NCBI RefSeq assembly: GCF_000025005.1 | Contig: NC_013526.1 | Span: 1 to 64,000, forward strand | Direction of reading: 5' to 3' | DNA length: 64,000 bases | Source: Thermobaculum terrenum ATCC BAA-798 | GTDB lineage: Bacteria > Chloroflexota > Chloroflexia > Thermobaculales > Thermobaculaceae | In this document: positions 39,299 through 46,847 of the stretch, one piece after another | How positions within the stretch are numbered: position 1 is the first letter of the stretch | Layout: each line of letters opens with the position of its first letter | Translations under genes and position numbers: made by a program | The notes under the pieces: generated by a model | What the model was told of the DNA's origin: nothing | The model's database searches: none | The model's input: the letters and a program-made list of their open reading frames with translations, nothing else

Positions 39299-40057
39299 AT
39301 GCTCACTGAGGAGAGGAAGCGTTTTATTTTAGAGACTCTGGCCCGCGAAGGGAAGGTGCTGGCGCACGACCTCAGCAAGAAGCTCGGGGTCTCCGACGAC
39401 ACCATCCGCAGGGACCTGAGGGACCTGGCCCGCGAGGGGCTGCTGGTGAGGGTCCACGGGGGAGCCCTCCCGAGGTCACAGTCGATCACGGCGCCCTACT
39501 CGGCCCGCCAGCAACAGGAGCCGGTGGTGAAGGCGGCGATCGCCGAGGCGGCCGCCAAGCTGGTGGAGAACGGCCAGGTGATCATCCTGGACGGCGGGAC
39601 CACCACCCTGCAGGTGGCTCAGCACCTCCCCAAGGACCTGCACGCCACGGTGGTCACCAACAGCCCCCCCATCGCGGTGGCCCTGGGCGAGCACCCTTAC
39701 GTGGAGGTGGTGGTCCTGGGCGGCAGGCTGTACAAGCACGGCATGTCCACGGTGGGCGCGGCCACCTTGCAGGAGATCCAGATGATCAGGGCGGACCTGT
39801 GTATGCTGGGCGTCGGTGGGCTGCATCCGGAGCTGGGGCTGACGACGGACAACCTGGAGGAGGCCCACGTCAAGAGGGCCATGGTGGCCAGCGCCGCCGA
39901 GGTGGTGGCCCTGGCCTCCGCCGAGAAGATCATGGCCGCCCAGCCCTACATCGTGGCGCCTCTGGCCGACCTGACGCACGTGGTGACCGAGGCCTCCGTG
40001 CCCCGCGAGGAGCTAGCGCCTTTCGAGGCCGCTGGGCTGACGATCATCCTGGCTTAG
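39299..40057 (+). CDS. DeoR-family transcriptional regulator
   Basis: Encodes 252 aa; AGAAGGGG upstream of the ATG. Helix-turn-helix at residues 1-55 (MLTEERKRFILETLAREGKV, then SKKLGVSDDTIRRDLRDLA), and the DeoR hallmark LLVRVHGGALPR. The sensor domain resembles ribose-5-phosphate isomerase, with ILDGGTTTLQVAQHLPKD as the phosphosugar-binding loop. These proteins repress sugar-catabolic genes until a sugar phosphate binds. Its 3' end overlaps the convergent recQ by 45 bp. Upstream repeats at 39168-39272 suggest autoregulation. Confidence 0.94.
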   Translation: MLTEERKRFILETLAREGKVLAHDLSKKLGVSDDTIRRDLRDLAREGLLVRVHGGALPRSQSITAPYSARQQQEPVVKAAIAEAAAKLVENGQVIILDGGTTTLQVAQHLPKDLHATVVTNSPPIAVALGEHPYVEVVVLGGRLYKHGMSTVGAATLQEIQMIRADLCMLGVGGLHPELGLTTDNLEEAHVKRAMVASAAEVVALASAEKIMAAQPYIVAPLADLTHVVTEASVPREELAPFEAAGLTIILA

Positions 40058-41704
40058 GGGCGCCAGCAGGCCCTCCCGCACGATGTGCTCCAGGGAGAGC
40101 TCTCGGTACCCCTTGCTCGCGAACAGCACGGTGATCTTGTCGCCCTCTATCCTGTGGACCGTGCCGTCACCCAGGGAGGGGTGCCTCACCCTCTGGCCGA
40201 CCTCGAACGGGTGGTCCACGCGCGAGGCCCGCGGCCGCCTGCCCAGCAGGTCGTTGTCGCACATATTGCAGCGCTCGCCCCGCATCTGCTCCCCGAAGTA
40301 GTTGAGGATGAATTCTCTTCGACAGCCGGGCGACTCCATATAGGAGCGCATCATCTCCAGCCGGCTGCGCTCGTACTCCCTGCGGGCGTGCTCCTCCTCC
40401 AGCGACACCTGCTGGGGATCGAAGCGTTTCCGCGTGAGAAGTATCCGGTCTTCCTCCTGCCGGATGAAGCCGCTGCGCTCCAGCGCCATCAGCGCCCTCA
40501 CGATCAGGCTCCTTCCCAGGCCCGTCTCTTCCTGGATGTCCTCCAGCTCCCGCCGCCTGATCTTGCGCAGCGCTTGGTACACCTGCCTCACCTCATCCAG
40601 AGTCAGGTCGCTTGAGCCCGCCATGAACGCCGCCTTCTCAAGGTCCTCGTCCTTGTGCAGCAGGCAGCAGAACGCGAACTCGCCATCCCTGCCCGCCCGG
40701 CCGGCCTCCTGGTAGTAGGCCTCCAGGCTGGCGGGCGCGTCGCGGTGGATCACGAAGCGCACGTCGGGCTTGTCTATCCCCATCCCGAAGGCGTTGGTCG
40801 CGACCACCACCCTGAGCTTGCCCTCCATGAAATCCTGCTGCACACGCTCCCTCTCGCTCTTGCGGCGCCTGCCGTGGTAGTAGCCCGCGGGGATGCCCAT
40901 CTCCTTGAGCCACCCGGCCGTCTCCTCGGCGGCCCTGGTGGTGTTCGTGTAGATCAGCCCCGGGCCCTCCAGCGCCCTCCTGATGCGCGCGCTCACCTCC
41001 TCGGTGTAGGCTTCCACCTGGCCGGAGAGCAGCGCCTCCAGCACCTGCCGCTCGTCCTCGTGCTGCTCCAGCCGGTGCACCTGCAGGAACAGGTTGGGGC
41101 GGTCGAAGCCGTGGGCCACCACCAACGGATCGCGCATCCCCAGCGTCCGGGCGATGTCCTGCCTCACCCACGGGGTGGCGGTGGCCGTGAGCGCCAGCAC
41201 CGGCGGACGCCCCACCTCCTCGACCACCTCCCCCAGCTGCAGGTAGGAGGGGCGGAAGTCGTACCCCCACTCCGAGATGCAGTGGGCCTCGTCCACCACG
41301 AAGAGCGAGACCGGCCTGTCGTCCAGCTCCTCCCGGAGGTTGCCGCCCGTGGCCCCCTCTGGGGTGACGTACACCAGCTTGATCTCCCCGCGCTTGATGC
41401 CCTCCAGCGCCTCGCGGGTCTCGGGATAGAGGCTGCTGAAGCCCACGGCCTTCACGCCCACCTCCTCCATGGCCTCTAGCTGGTCGCTCATCAGCGCCAG
41501 CAGGGGGGTGACCACCAGCGTCACCCCCGGCAGCAGCTGCGATGCCAGCTGGTAGATCAGCGACTTGCCGGCGCCCGTGGGCAGGATGGCTATGACGTCC
41601 CTTCCGGACAACAGCGCTCTGAGAGCCTCTCGTTGGCCGTCCTTGAACTCCTGATGGCCGAACTTCTCCAGTAGATCCTCAAGTTGGGGGTGTTCTGCGG
41701 ACAT
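40013..41704 (-). CDS. recQ: RecQ-family ATP-dependent DNA helicase with a UvrD-type C-terminal domain
   Basis: Encodes 563 aa from the ATG at 41704 (GAGAGGA upstream; the frame is open further upstream without a ribosome site). Motifs: LPTGAGKSLIYQ (I), FVVDEAHCISEWGYDFRPSY (II with the RecQ aromatic loop), LALTATATP (III), VVVATNAFGMGIDKPDVRFV (V) and YYQEAGRAGRDG (VI). Then a zinc-binding segment (PGCRREFIL, RCNMCDND). The end (FEVGQRVRHPSLGDGTVHRI, continuing GDKITVLF) resembles the tudor-like C-terminal domain of UvrD/PcrA; no HRDC domain is seen. A 3'-5' helicase in recombination repair. It overlaps the DeoR gene tail to tail. Confidence 0.94.
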   Translation of the reverse strand: MSAEHPQLEDLLEKFGHQEFKDGQREALRALLSGRDVIAILPTGAGKSLIYQLASQLLPGVTLVVTPLLALMSDQLEAMEEVGVKAVGFSSLYPETREALEGIKRGEIKLVYVTPEGATGGNLREELDDRPVSLFVVDEAHCISEWGYDFRPSYLQLGEVVEEVGRPPVLALTATATPWVRQDIARTLGMRDPLVVAHGFDRPNLFLQVHRLEQHEDERQVLEALLSGQVEAYTEEVSARIRRALEGPGLIYTNTTRAAEETAGWLKEMGIPAGYYHGRRRKSERERVQQDFMEGKLRVVVATNAFGMGIDKPDVRFVIHRDAPASLEAYYQEAGRAGRDGEFAFCCLLHKDEDLEKAAFMAGSSDLTLDEVRQVYQALRKIRRRELEDIQEETGLGRSLIVRALMALERSGFIRQEEDRILLTRKRFDPQQVSLEEEHARREYERSRLEMMRSYMESPGCRREFILNYFGEQMRGERCNMCDNDLLGRRPRASRVDHPFEVGQRVRHPSLGDGTVHRIEGDKITVLFASKGYRELSLEHIVREGLLAPLSQDDRQPSGLERR

Positions 41705-41886
41705 GCTGTATCCTCTCTTGCTCGAGCTATCGCCGTGTATAGAGCAACAAGCGTGCCCGCGATCCTCCTCAGAGCGGTGGCAAGCCTCCAGATGCCGAGG
41801 TCGCCCGGATCCCACCCAGCCGGTTGGGGCTGCCCCTGCCACCTCTCCCACATCTCCCTCTCCATGAGGTACAGGTTCCCAAACAT
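41590..41886 (-). CDS. Hypothetical 98-residue protein overlapping the recQ start
   Basis: ATG at 41886 preceded by AAGGAGGGTGGGTG. The N-terminal 60 residues lie before the recQ start (MFGNLYLMEREMWERWQ, then a possible membrane helix RIAGTLVALYTAIARAR), and the last 38 residues run through recQ in another frame. The upstream part has no other explanation and a strong ribosome site. It may be a short co-translated leader protein of recQ; the overlapping tail lowers my confidence. Confidence 0.45.
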   Translation of the reverse strand: MFGNLYLMEREMWERWQGQPQPAGWDPGDLGIWRLATALRRIAGTLVALYTAIARAREDTACPQNTPNLRIYWRSSAIRSSRTANERLSERCCPEGTS

Positions 41887-42036
41887 CACCCACCCTCCTT
41901 GTTACTCTTAAAAGGTCTTTGATGGTTATTGTAGGGGCACCGGTGTCACCTGTCAAGCTATTTAGACGGTGATCAGGCTTGTAGTGTCACCGGCATAAGT
42001 GGTAAACTGGTTATGATAAGTTTTGGGAGAGGGCAG

Positions 42037-42597
42037 ATGCATGATCAAGGTGCCCCTGGCGATCTGGAGCTCGTCAGGGCTTTCGTCAACACGCTGGACA
42101 TGGAGGATGGTCGCGAGGAGCTGACGGATCCCCGGAGCCTGCGGGATTGGCTGGAGGCTCACGGCCTCCTGCATGGCGACGCGGAGCTGGGGGAGGACGA
42201 CCTGCGGGCGGCGCTCACCTTCCGCGAGTGCCTGCGAGACCTGCTGGCGGCCAACAACTGCCACCCCCTGCCCGCTGACACGGTCGGGAAGCTCAACCAG
42301 CTGGTGGGCGCCATCCGGGTGGCCTTCCGGTTCGACCCCGACGGCGGGCTGGACCTGGAGCCCTGCTCCTCGGGGGTGTACGAGGCTCTGGGGCACATGC
42401 TGGCGATCATCTACGCCGCGATGCTCGAGGGGACCTGGCAGCGGCTGAAGGTCTGCCGGGACGAGGGCTGCCAGTGGGCCTTCTATGACCACTCCAAGAA
42501 CAGGTCGGGTACGTGGTGCACGATGCAGGTGTGCGGCAGCCGCAACAAGGCCAGGAACTACCGGTCGCGTAAGCGGGCGCAGGCTACAGCCCGCTGA
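42037..42597 (+). CDS. CGNR zinc-finger (ABATE-domain) regulator-like protein
   Basis: Encodes 186 aa from the ATG at 42037, with GGGAGAGGG ahead; an ATG at 42013 is alternative. The N-terminal helical region (DLELVRAFVNTLDMEDGREE) is the stress-induced ABATE-like domain. The C-terminal CGNR zinc finger is complete: CRDEGCQWAFYDHSKNRSGT followed by WCTMQVCGSRNKARNYRSRK, giving four Cys ligands. These proteins are probable DNA-binding regulators. AT-poor region with GGTGTCACC-type inverted segments upstream (41940-41995) may be its operator. Confidence 0.88.
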   Translation: MHDQGAPGDLELVRAFVNTLDMEDGREELTDPRSLRDWLEAHGLLHGDAELGEDDLRAALTFRECLRDLLAANNCHPLPADTVGKLNQLVGAIRVAFRFDPDGGLDLEPCSSGVYEALGHMLAIIYAAMLEGTWQRLKVCRDEGCQWAFYDHSKNRSGTWCTMQVCGSRNKARNYRSRKRAQATAR

Positions 42598-42760
42598 GCC
42601 CGTCCTCCTCGGTCGGCAGCTCGATCGTTGTGCGGGCGTTCATCGGTTCCACCACCCCCCATGCGGGCAGCTCCTGCGACAGCCTTGCCAGCCCCATCAC
42701 CCAGGCGGAGAGCGCCAGGTGGCAGGCCAGCCGACCCAGTAGCATCGAGATCGCTCTCAT
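42584..42760 (-). CDS. Hypothetical 58-residue protein
   Basis: Short ORF read by hand on the minus strand: ATG at 42760, stop at 42584, with GGAAGGAAGG about 7-10 bases upstream. Product begins MRAISMLLGRLACHLALSAW, a plausible membrane or export helix, and ends ELPTEEDGLSGL, acidic. Its last 14 bp overlap the end of the CGNR gene on the other strand. No family recognised. Confidence 0.4.
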   Translation of the reverse strand: MRAISMLLGRLACHLALSAWVMGLARLSQELPAWGVVEPMNARTTIELPTEEDGLSGL

Positions 42761-42852
42761 GGTATGGCCTTCCTTCCACAGATCTTCGTGTGCCCATTGT
42801 AACCCATTTCCATTAAATAGTGGCAGCGCCCGCAGCGCCCTCGGATGAAGAG

Positions 42853-43746
42853 TTATTCATACTGGGGGGAGTAGCTGGCCAGCTCCTCGATGAACGTGAT
42901 GAGGGCCGTGTGGTCCTGCTGCGACCTTCCCCTGGCCTCGAGCGCCGCGAAGGCCTGGTCCACCAGGGCTGTGGCCGGCAGGGGCACACCCAGCTCCCGC
43001 CCCGTCTGCAGGGCTATCCCCAGGTCCTTATGGTGGAGCGCTACCTTGAAGCCCGGGTTGAAGGTATGGCCCAGGAAATTGTCCTTGCGCATCTCCAGCA
43101 CCCTGTTGCCGGCCATGCCTCCCATGAGCACCTGCACGATCTTGGCAGGGTCCACGCCCGCCTTCGCCCCCAGCACCAGGGCCTCGCTGACGGCCTCGAT
43201 CGTGAGCGCCACGACTATCTGGTTGCAGGCCTTCACGACCTGCCCCGAGCCGCTGGGGCCCAGGTAGGTGATCGTCTTGCCCAGCACCTGGAAGATAGGC
43301 AGAGCGCGCTGGAAGTCCTCCTCCCTGCCGCCGACCATTATGGAGAGCGTGCCCTGCTGGGCGCCCACATCCCCGCCGCTCACGGGCGCGTCCAGCATGC
43401 GTGCGCCTCTCTCCTCGACCCTGCTGGCTATCTCGCGCGTGGCGATGGGCGAGATGGTGCTCATGTCGATCAGCAGTGAGCCCTGCCTGATGCCCTCCAG
43501 CACCCCTTGCTCGCCCTCCACCACCTGGCGCACATCGGGGGTGTCCGGCAGCATGGTGATGATCACGTCGGACCGCTCGGCCACCTCGGCGGGCGAGCCC
43601 GCGCCCTCGGCGCCCTCGCGCTGCAGCTCCTCCACGGGCCCGCGGCTGCGGTTGTGCACCACCAGCTGGTAGCCCGCCTTCAGCAGGTTCCTGGCCATGG
43701 GCTTGCCCATGATGCCCAGCCCTATAAAGCCTATCCTCTCCATCAT
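42853..43746 (-). CDS. 3-hydroxyacid dehydrogenase, tartronate semialdehyde reductase type
   Basis: Encodes 297 aa (GGAGGGA upstream; starts at either of two adjacent ATGs). Rossmann motif IGFIGLGIMGKPMARNLLKA, substrate motif LDAPVSGGDVGAQQGTLSIM, catalytic-lysine helix GSGQVVKACNQIVVA with the usual K, and FNPGFKVALHHKDLGIAL. This is the 3-hydroxyisobutyrate/2-hydroxy-3-oxopropionate reductase family. It overlaps the hydroxypyruvate isomerase-like gene by 4 bp (ATGA), which strongly supports tartronate semialdehyde reductase in glyoxylate metabolism (GarR/GlxR role) over hydroxyisobutyrate catabolism. Confidence 0.9.
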   Translation of the reverse strand: MMERIGFIGLGIMGKPMARNLLKAGYQLVVHNRSRGPVEELQREGAEGAGSPAEVAERSDVIITMLPDTPDVRQVVEGEQGVLEGIRQGSLLIDMSTISPIATREIASRVEERGARMLDAPVSGGDVGAQQGTLSIMVGGREEDFQRALPIFQVLGKTITYLGPSGSGQVVKACNQIVVALTIEAVSEALVLGAKAGVDPAKIVQVLMGGMAGNRVLEMRKDNFLGHTFNPGFKVALHHKDLGIALQTGRELGVPLPATALVDQAFAALEARGRSQQDHTALITFIEELASYSPQYE

Positions 43747-44585
43747 CTTCCCTCCGCCAGAAGTATTTGCGACGGTCGCGCGTCGCCCGCCCGCGCCTCG
43801 CGCGGCAGCCAGCGCAGGCTCTCATCGGTGCCCACTCCCCGGGGGATGTACTCCAGCCCCACGTAGCCTGCGTAGCCCCTCTCCTCCAGCGCGCTCAGGA
43901 TCTGCTGGAAGTCCAGCGATCCGCTCCCGGGCTGGCCCCTGCCGGGCCAGTCGGCGATCTGCACGTGGGAGATCAGCTCGCGATGGGCGTCGAACAGCTC
44001 CAGCAGCTCTGCCTCCCTGGGGCGCTCGCCCAGCATCACCTGGGCGTGGTAGAGGTCGTACTGCAGCCTGACGTTGCCCCTGCCCACCGCGCGGATGAAC
44101 GCCACGGCCTCCTCTACCGTCGGCAGCAGGTAGGGGCCGTTCTCGTGGGTGTTCACCGGCTCGATCAGCACCTCTATGCCGTGGGGAGCTGCCTGGTCCG
44201 CCGCCCACGCGACGTTCTGGCGTGCCAGCTCCAGCTGCTCCTCCAGCGGCAGGGACTCGATCCGCAGCCCCACGAGCGCGTTCAGCCTCCTGCAGCCCAG
44301 AGCGCGCGCCAGCTCCAGCGCCACCGGCACGTGCTCGCGGAACCCCTGGTGCCGGGCAGGGTCGGAGAGCAGTCCCCTGTCGCCCGCGGGCATGTCGCCG
44401 GCGTCGAAGTTGAACAGCACCACCCACAGCCCAAGCTCCCGCACTCGCGCCGCAAGCTGCTGCAGGTCCTCTCCTCGGGGCCACCAGAACTCCACCGCTT
44501 CGAACCCTGCCGCCCTGGCCCTCTGCAGGCGCTCCATGAAGGGCGATTCCCGCCACAGGGTGGATATGTTTGCGCTGAACCTCAA
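43743..44585 (-). CDS. hyi: Hydroxypyruvate isomerase-like TIM-barrel protein
   Basis: Encodes 280 aa from a TTG at 44585 (GGAG 8 bases upstream). Begins RFSANISTLWRESPFMERLQ, the family's usual opening; metal ligands appear at VLIEPVNTHENGPYLL (Glu), LQYDLYHAQVMLGERP (Asp), ISHVQIADWPGRGQPGSGSL (His) and VGLEYIPRG (Glu). Hydroxypyruvate isomerase interconverts hydroxypyruvate and tartronate semialdehyde, which the downstream reductase then converts to glycerate. Gene symbol assigned with moderate certainty because the wider family also holds sugar epimerases. Confidence 0.87.
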   Translation of the reverse strand: MRFSANISTLWRESPFMERLQRARAAGFEAVEFWWPRGEDLQQLAARVRELGLWVVLFNFDAGDMPAGDRGLLSDPARHQGFREHVPVALELARALGCRRLNALVGLRIESLPLEEQLELARQNVAWAADQAAPHGIEVLIEPVNTHENGPYLLPTVEEAVAFIRAVGRGNVRLQYDLYHAQVMLGERPREAELLELFDAHRELISHVQIADWPGRGQPGSGSLDFQQILSALEERGYAGYVGLEYIPRGVGTDESLRWLPREARAGDARPSQILLAEGR

Positions 44586-44715
44586 CTCCTCATCTCCAGA
44601 TAGGGGTGTCTGGAAGCCAAGGTAACATCAATCGTCTTGGGCTGTCAACACTCCCTGTCCCGTCCTGGCTGCCCTGTGCTAAACTGAGGTCATTCCAGGG
44701 ATACGGGAGGTGCGC

Positions 44716-45771
44716 ATGGGCGAGAAGGTAGGCGTTGGGATCATAGGCACGGGCGGTATCTCCGGCGTGCACATTCGGGGGCTCACCACCCAGTGCAGCG
44801 ACATCGCGCGGATAGTGGCCGTGGCCGACATCAGCGAGGAGCGGGGCAGGCGGGCCGCCCAGCAGGCGGGTGGCGCCGACTACTACCAGGACTACCACGA
44901 CCTGCTGGCCAGGGACGACATCCAGTTCGTGGAGATCCTCACGCAGCCGGCCCTCCACAGGGAGATCGCCGTGGCTGCGGCCCAGGCGGGCAAGCACATC
45001 TGCATCATCAAGCCGTTCACGGTGATGCTGCGGGATGCCGACGAGATCATACAGGCCGCCAGGCAGGCGGGCGTGAAGCTGTTCGCCGGCCAGCCCACGC
45101 GCTACGACCCGGCCTCCAGGACCATCCACGAGGTGGTGCGCAGGGGGGATATCGGCGAGCCGACGCGCATGTACACCCGCAGCTTCCTCTACCTGGGGTG
45201 GCTCGAGAAGCCTCAGGGCTGGTACTACGACCTGCGCCAGAGCGGCGGCGTCACCGTCGAGACGCTGGTGCACCACATGGACCTCATGCACTGGATACTG
45301 GGCCCCGCCAGCAGGGCCTACGCCGAGGCGGGGTCGTTCTACACCCAGGACAAGCCCACCCCGCTGCCGGACGACCAGATAGCGGTGCTCTACAGGTTCC
45401 AGAGCGGCGCGATCGGCGTCCTGGAGGGCGCGGGCTCGCGGGCCCTCGGCGCCCCCTCCTGGGCGACGGAGGTCACGGGCACCGAGGGGGCTGTGTGGCT
45501 GGAGGAGGGGGGCAGGGTGACGGTGTCGCGCACCAGGCTGTCCTCAGGCAGCCTGGAGACCATCATCCCCGGCGAATCCGACACCACCGGCGGCGCGGGG
45601 CCCATGCTCAGGGACTACCTCCAGTGCGTGCTCGAGGACAGGGAGCCCCCAGTGACGGGCGAGGACGGCCGATACGCCGTCGAGATGGCCTGGGGCGCGA
45701 TAGCCTCCTACCGAAGCGGCCAGCCGGTCTCGCTGCCGTTCGACCCCGCCCACTACCCGGACTTCGACTGA
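44716..45771 (+). CDS. Gfo/Idh/MocA-family NAD(P)-dependent oxidoreductase
   Basis: Encodes 351 aa from the ATG at 44716 (GGGAGG 5 bases upstream). Begins GVGIIGTGGISGVHIRGLTT; the usual EKP motif reads CIIKPFTVMLRDADEII (Lys retained, Glu replaced by Ile). Then GQPTRYDPASRTIHEVV and GGVTVETLVHHMDLMHWILG, whose His is in the standard catalytic region. Divergent from the hydroxypyruvate isomerase-like gene and followed by an APH-type kinase gene 69 bp downstream. Substrate unknown. Confidence 0.92.
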   Translation: MGEKVGVGIIGTGGISGVHIRGLTTQCSDIARIVAVADISEERGRRAAQQAGGADYYQDYHDLLARDDIQFVEILTQPALHREIAVAAAQAGKHICIIKPFTVMLRDADEIIQAARQAGVKLFAGQPTRYDPASRTIHEVVRRGDIGEPTRMYTRSFLYLGWLEKPQGWYYDLRQSGGVTVETLVHHMDLMHWILGPASRAYAEAGSFYTQDKPTPLPDDQIAVLYRFQSGAIGVLEGAGSRALGAPSWATEVTGTEGAVWLEEGGRVTVSRTRLSSGSLETIIPGESDTTGGAGPMLRDYLQCVLEDREPPVTGEDGRYAVEMAWGAIASYRSGQPVSLPFDPAHYPDFD

Positions 45772-45840
45772 TGGCCGCGGGGCGTTCCCCCGGCGGCCTC
45801 GACCGGCCAGCCCGCTACCTGGCGGAGGGGGGCTAGCGCT

Positions 45841-46725
45841 GTGTCGGGGCAGGCGGGGGCTGGAGAGGGCATGGCCCAACTGCGGGAGGTGCTGCGCCGT
45901 CTCGGAGCCGGCGAGCTCCGCAGGGCGTCGCTCGTGCGCGGCGGCAGGCACACGCAGGTGCTCAGGCTGGAGTGCGAGGGCGGCACTTACGGCCTCAGAG
46001 TGTTCCCGCCCAGGCAGGAAGAGCTCGCCCGCAGGGAGTACCTCGTCATGCGCCACCTGCAGGGGACCAGGATACCCGCACCAGAGCCTCACGCGCTGCT
46101 TACGCTGGAGGGCAGAGCTGCCATACTGATGTCCTGGTGCCCGGGCAGACCGATGGCCACGGAGCTGATGAGGCGCCCCTGGAGGGCTTGTCACCTCGGG
46201 GCGAGCATGGGCAGGCTCCAGGCCGAGCTGCACGCGCTGGATGTGCCTCCCGAGCTCCGGAGCGCGCTGCCCTCCTGGCTGGAGGCGATCCCCTTGGACC
46301 CCGAGCTGCGGTGCCTGCTCGAGAGGGTGTCTCTGGGCCGGGAGTCCCTCCTGCACCTGGACGTGCACCCGTTCAACGTGATGACCGATGGCGGGCGCGT
46401 CACCGGCCTGCTCGACTGGGCCAACGCCCGCCTGGGGGATCCCAGGGCAGACTGGGCGCGCACGCTCTCCATCCTGCGGCTGGACGTGGGCTCGAGGCCG
46501 TGGATAGTGGTGGCGCTGGTGCGCCTGTTCGAGCTGGGGTGGAGGTGGGGTTACAGGTCCAGGCGCGGCCGCCTCGCGCACATGCCGGCCTTCCTCGCCT
46601 GGGCGGGCGAGTTGCTCCTGCGCGATCGAGGCCCCCGGCCCGACCGGCAGGACTCCCTCTCACCGGCGGAGGTGGCCAGGGTGCGCCGGTGGATCTCCAC
46701 CTGGAGGCGACGCGTGGGCCTCTAG
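45841..46725 (+). CDS. Aminoglycoside phosphotransferase-family kinase
   Basis: Encodes 294 aa from a GTG at 45841 (GGAGGGGGG ahead); the ATG at 45871 is a possible alternative. The protein-kinase-like fold shows GGRHTQVLRLECEGGTYGLR at the nucleotide loop, then the APH signature LLHLDVHPFNVMTDGG (catalytic Asp and Asn) and GLLDWANARLGDPRADWART (metal-binding DW...GDP). Members phosphorylate small molecules, including choline, homoserine, sugars and aminoglycosides; resistance should not be assumed. Just downstream of a dehydrogenase gene, so a sugar kinase is plausible. Confidence 0.86.
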   Translation: MSGQAGAGEGMAQLREVLRRLGAGELRRASLVRGGRHTQVLRLECEGGTYGLRVFPPRQEELARREYLVMRHLQGTRIPAPEPHALLTLEGRAAILMSWCPGRPMATELMRRPWRACHLGASMGRLQAELHALDVPPELRSALPSWLEAIPLDPELRCLLERVSLGRESLLHLDVHPFNVMTDGGRVTGLLDWANARLGDPRADWARTLSILRLDVGSRPWIVVALVRLFELGWRWGYRSRRGRLAHMPAFLAWAGELLLRDRGPRPDRQDSLSPAEVARVRRWISTWRRRVGL

Positions 46726-46756
46726 CCCGCTATTTGTTTGCAACGCATACTAAAAG

Positions 46757-46773
46757 TACTTAATATTTAAGTA
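46757..46773. promoter_or_regulatory. Palindrome upstream of the solute-binding protein gene
   Basis: TACTTAA-TAT-TTAAGTA, a perfect 17-bp inverted repeat in a markedly AT-rich 100-bp stretch, 75 bp upstream of the gene start at 46848. A likely operator for the sugar/peptide-binding protein gene; TATATT at 46799-46806 downstream could be its -10 box. Confidence 0.55.
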
Positions 46774-46847
46774 ATTATTGAGTGCTCTACAGTAAACGTA
46801 TATTATATTTCTGGAAGGCCCTCACAAAACATCTCTAGGAGGATCTC

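Noticed and set aside
45544-46581. Long minus-strand frame opposite the APH-type kinase
   Set aside because: Reverse-frame shadow with Arg/Gln/His-rich content; the + strand gene has the kinase motifs.
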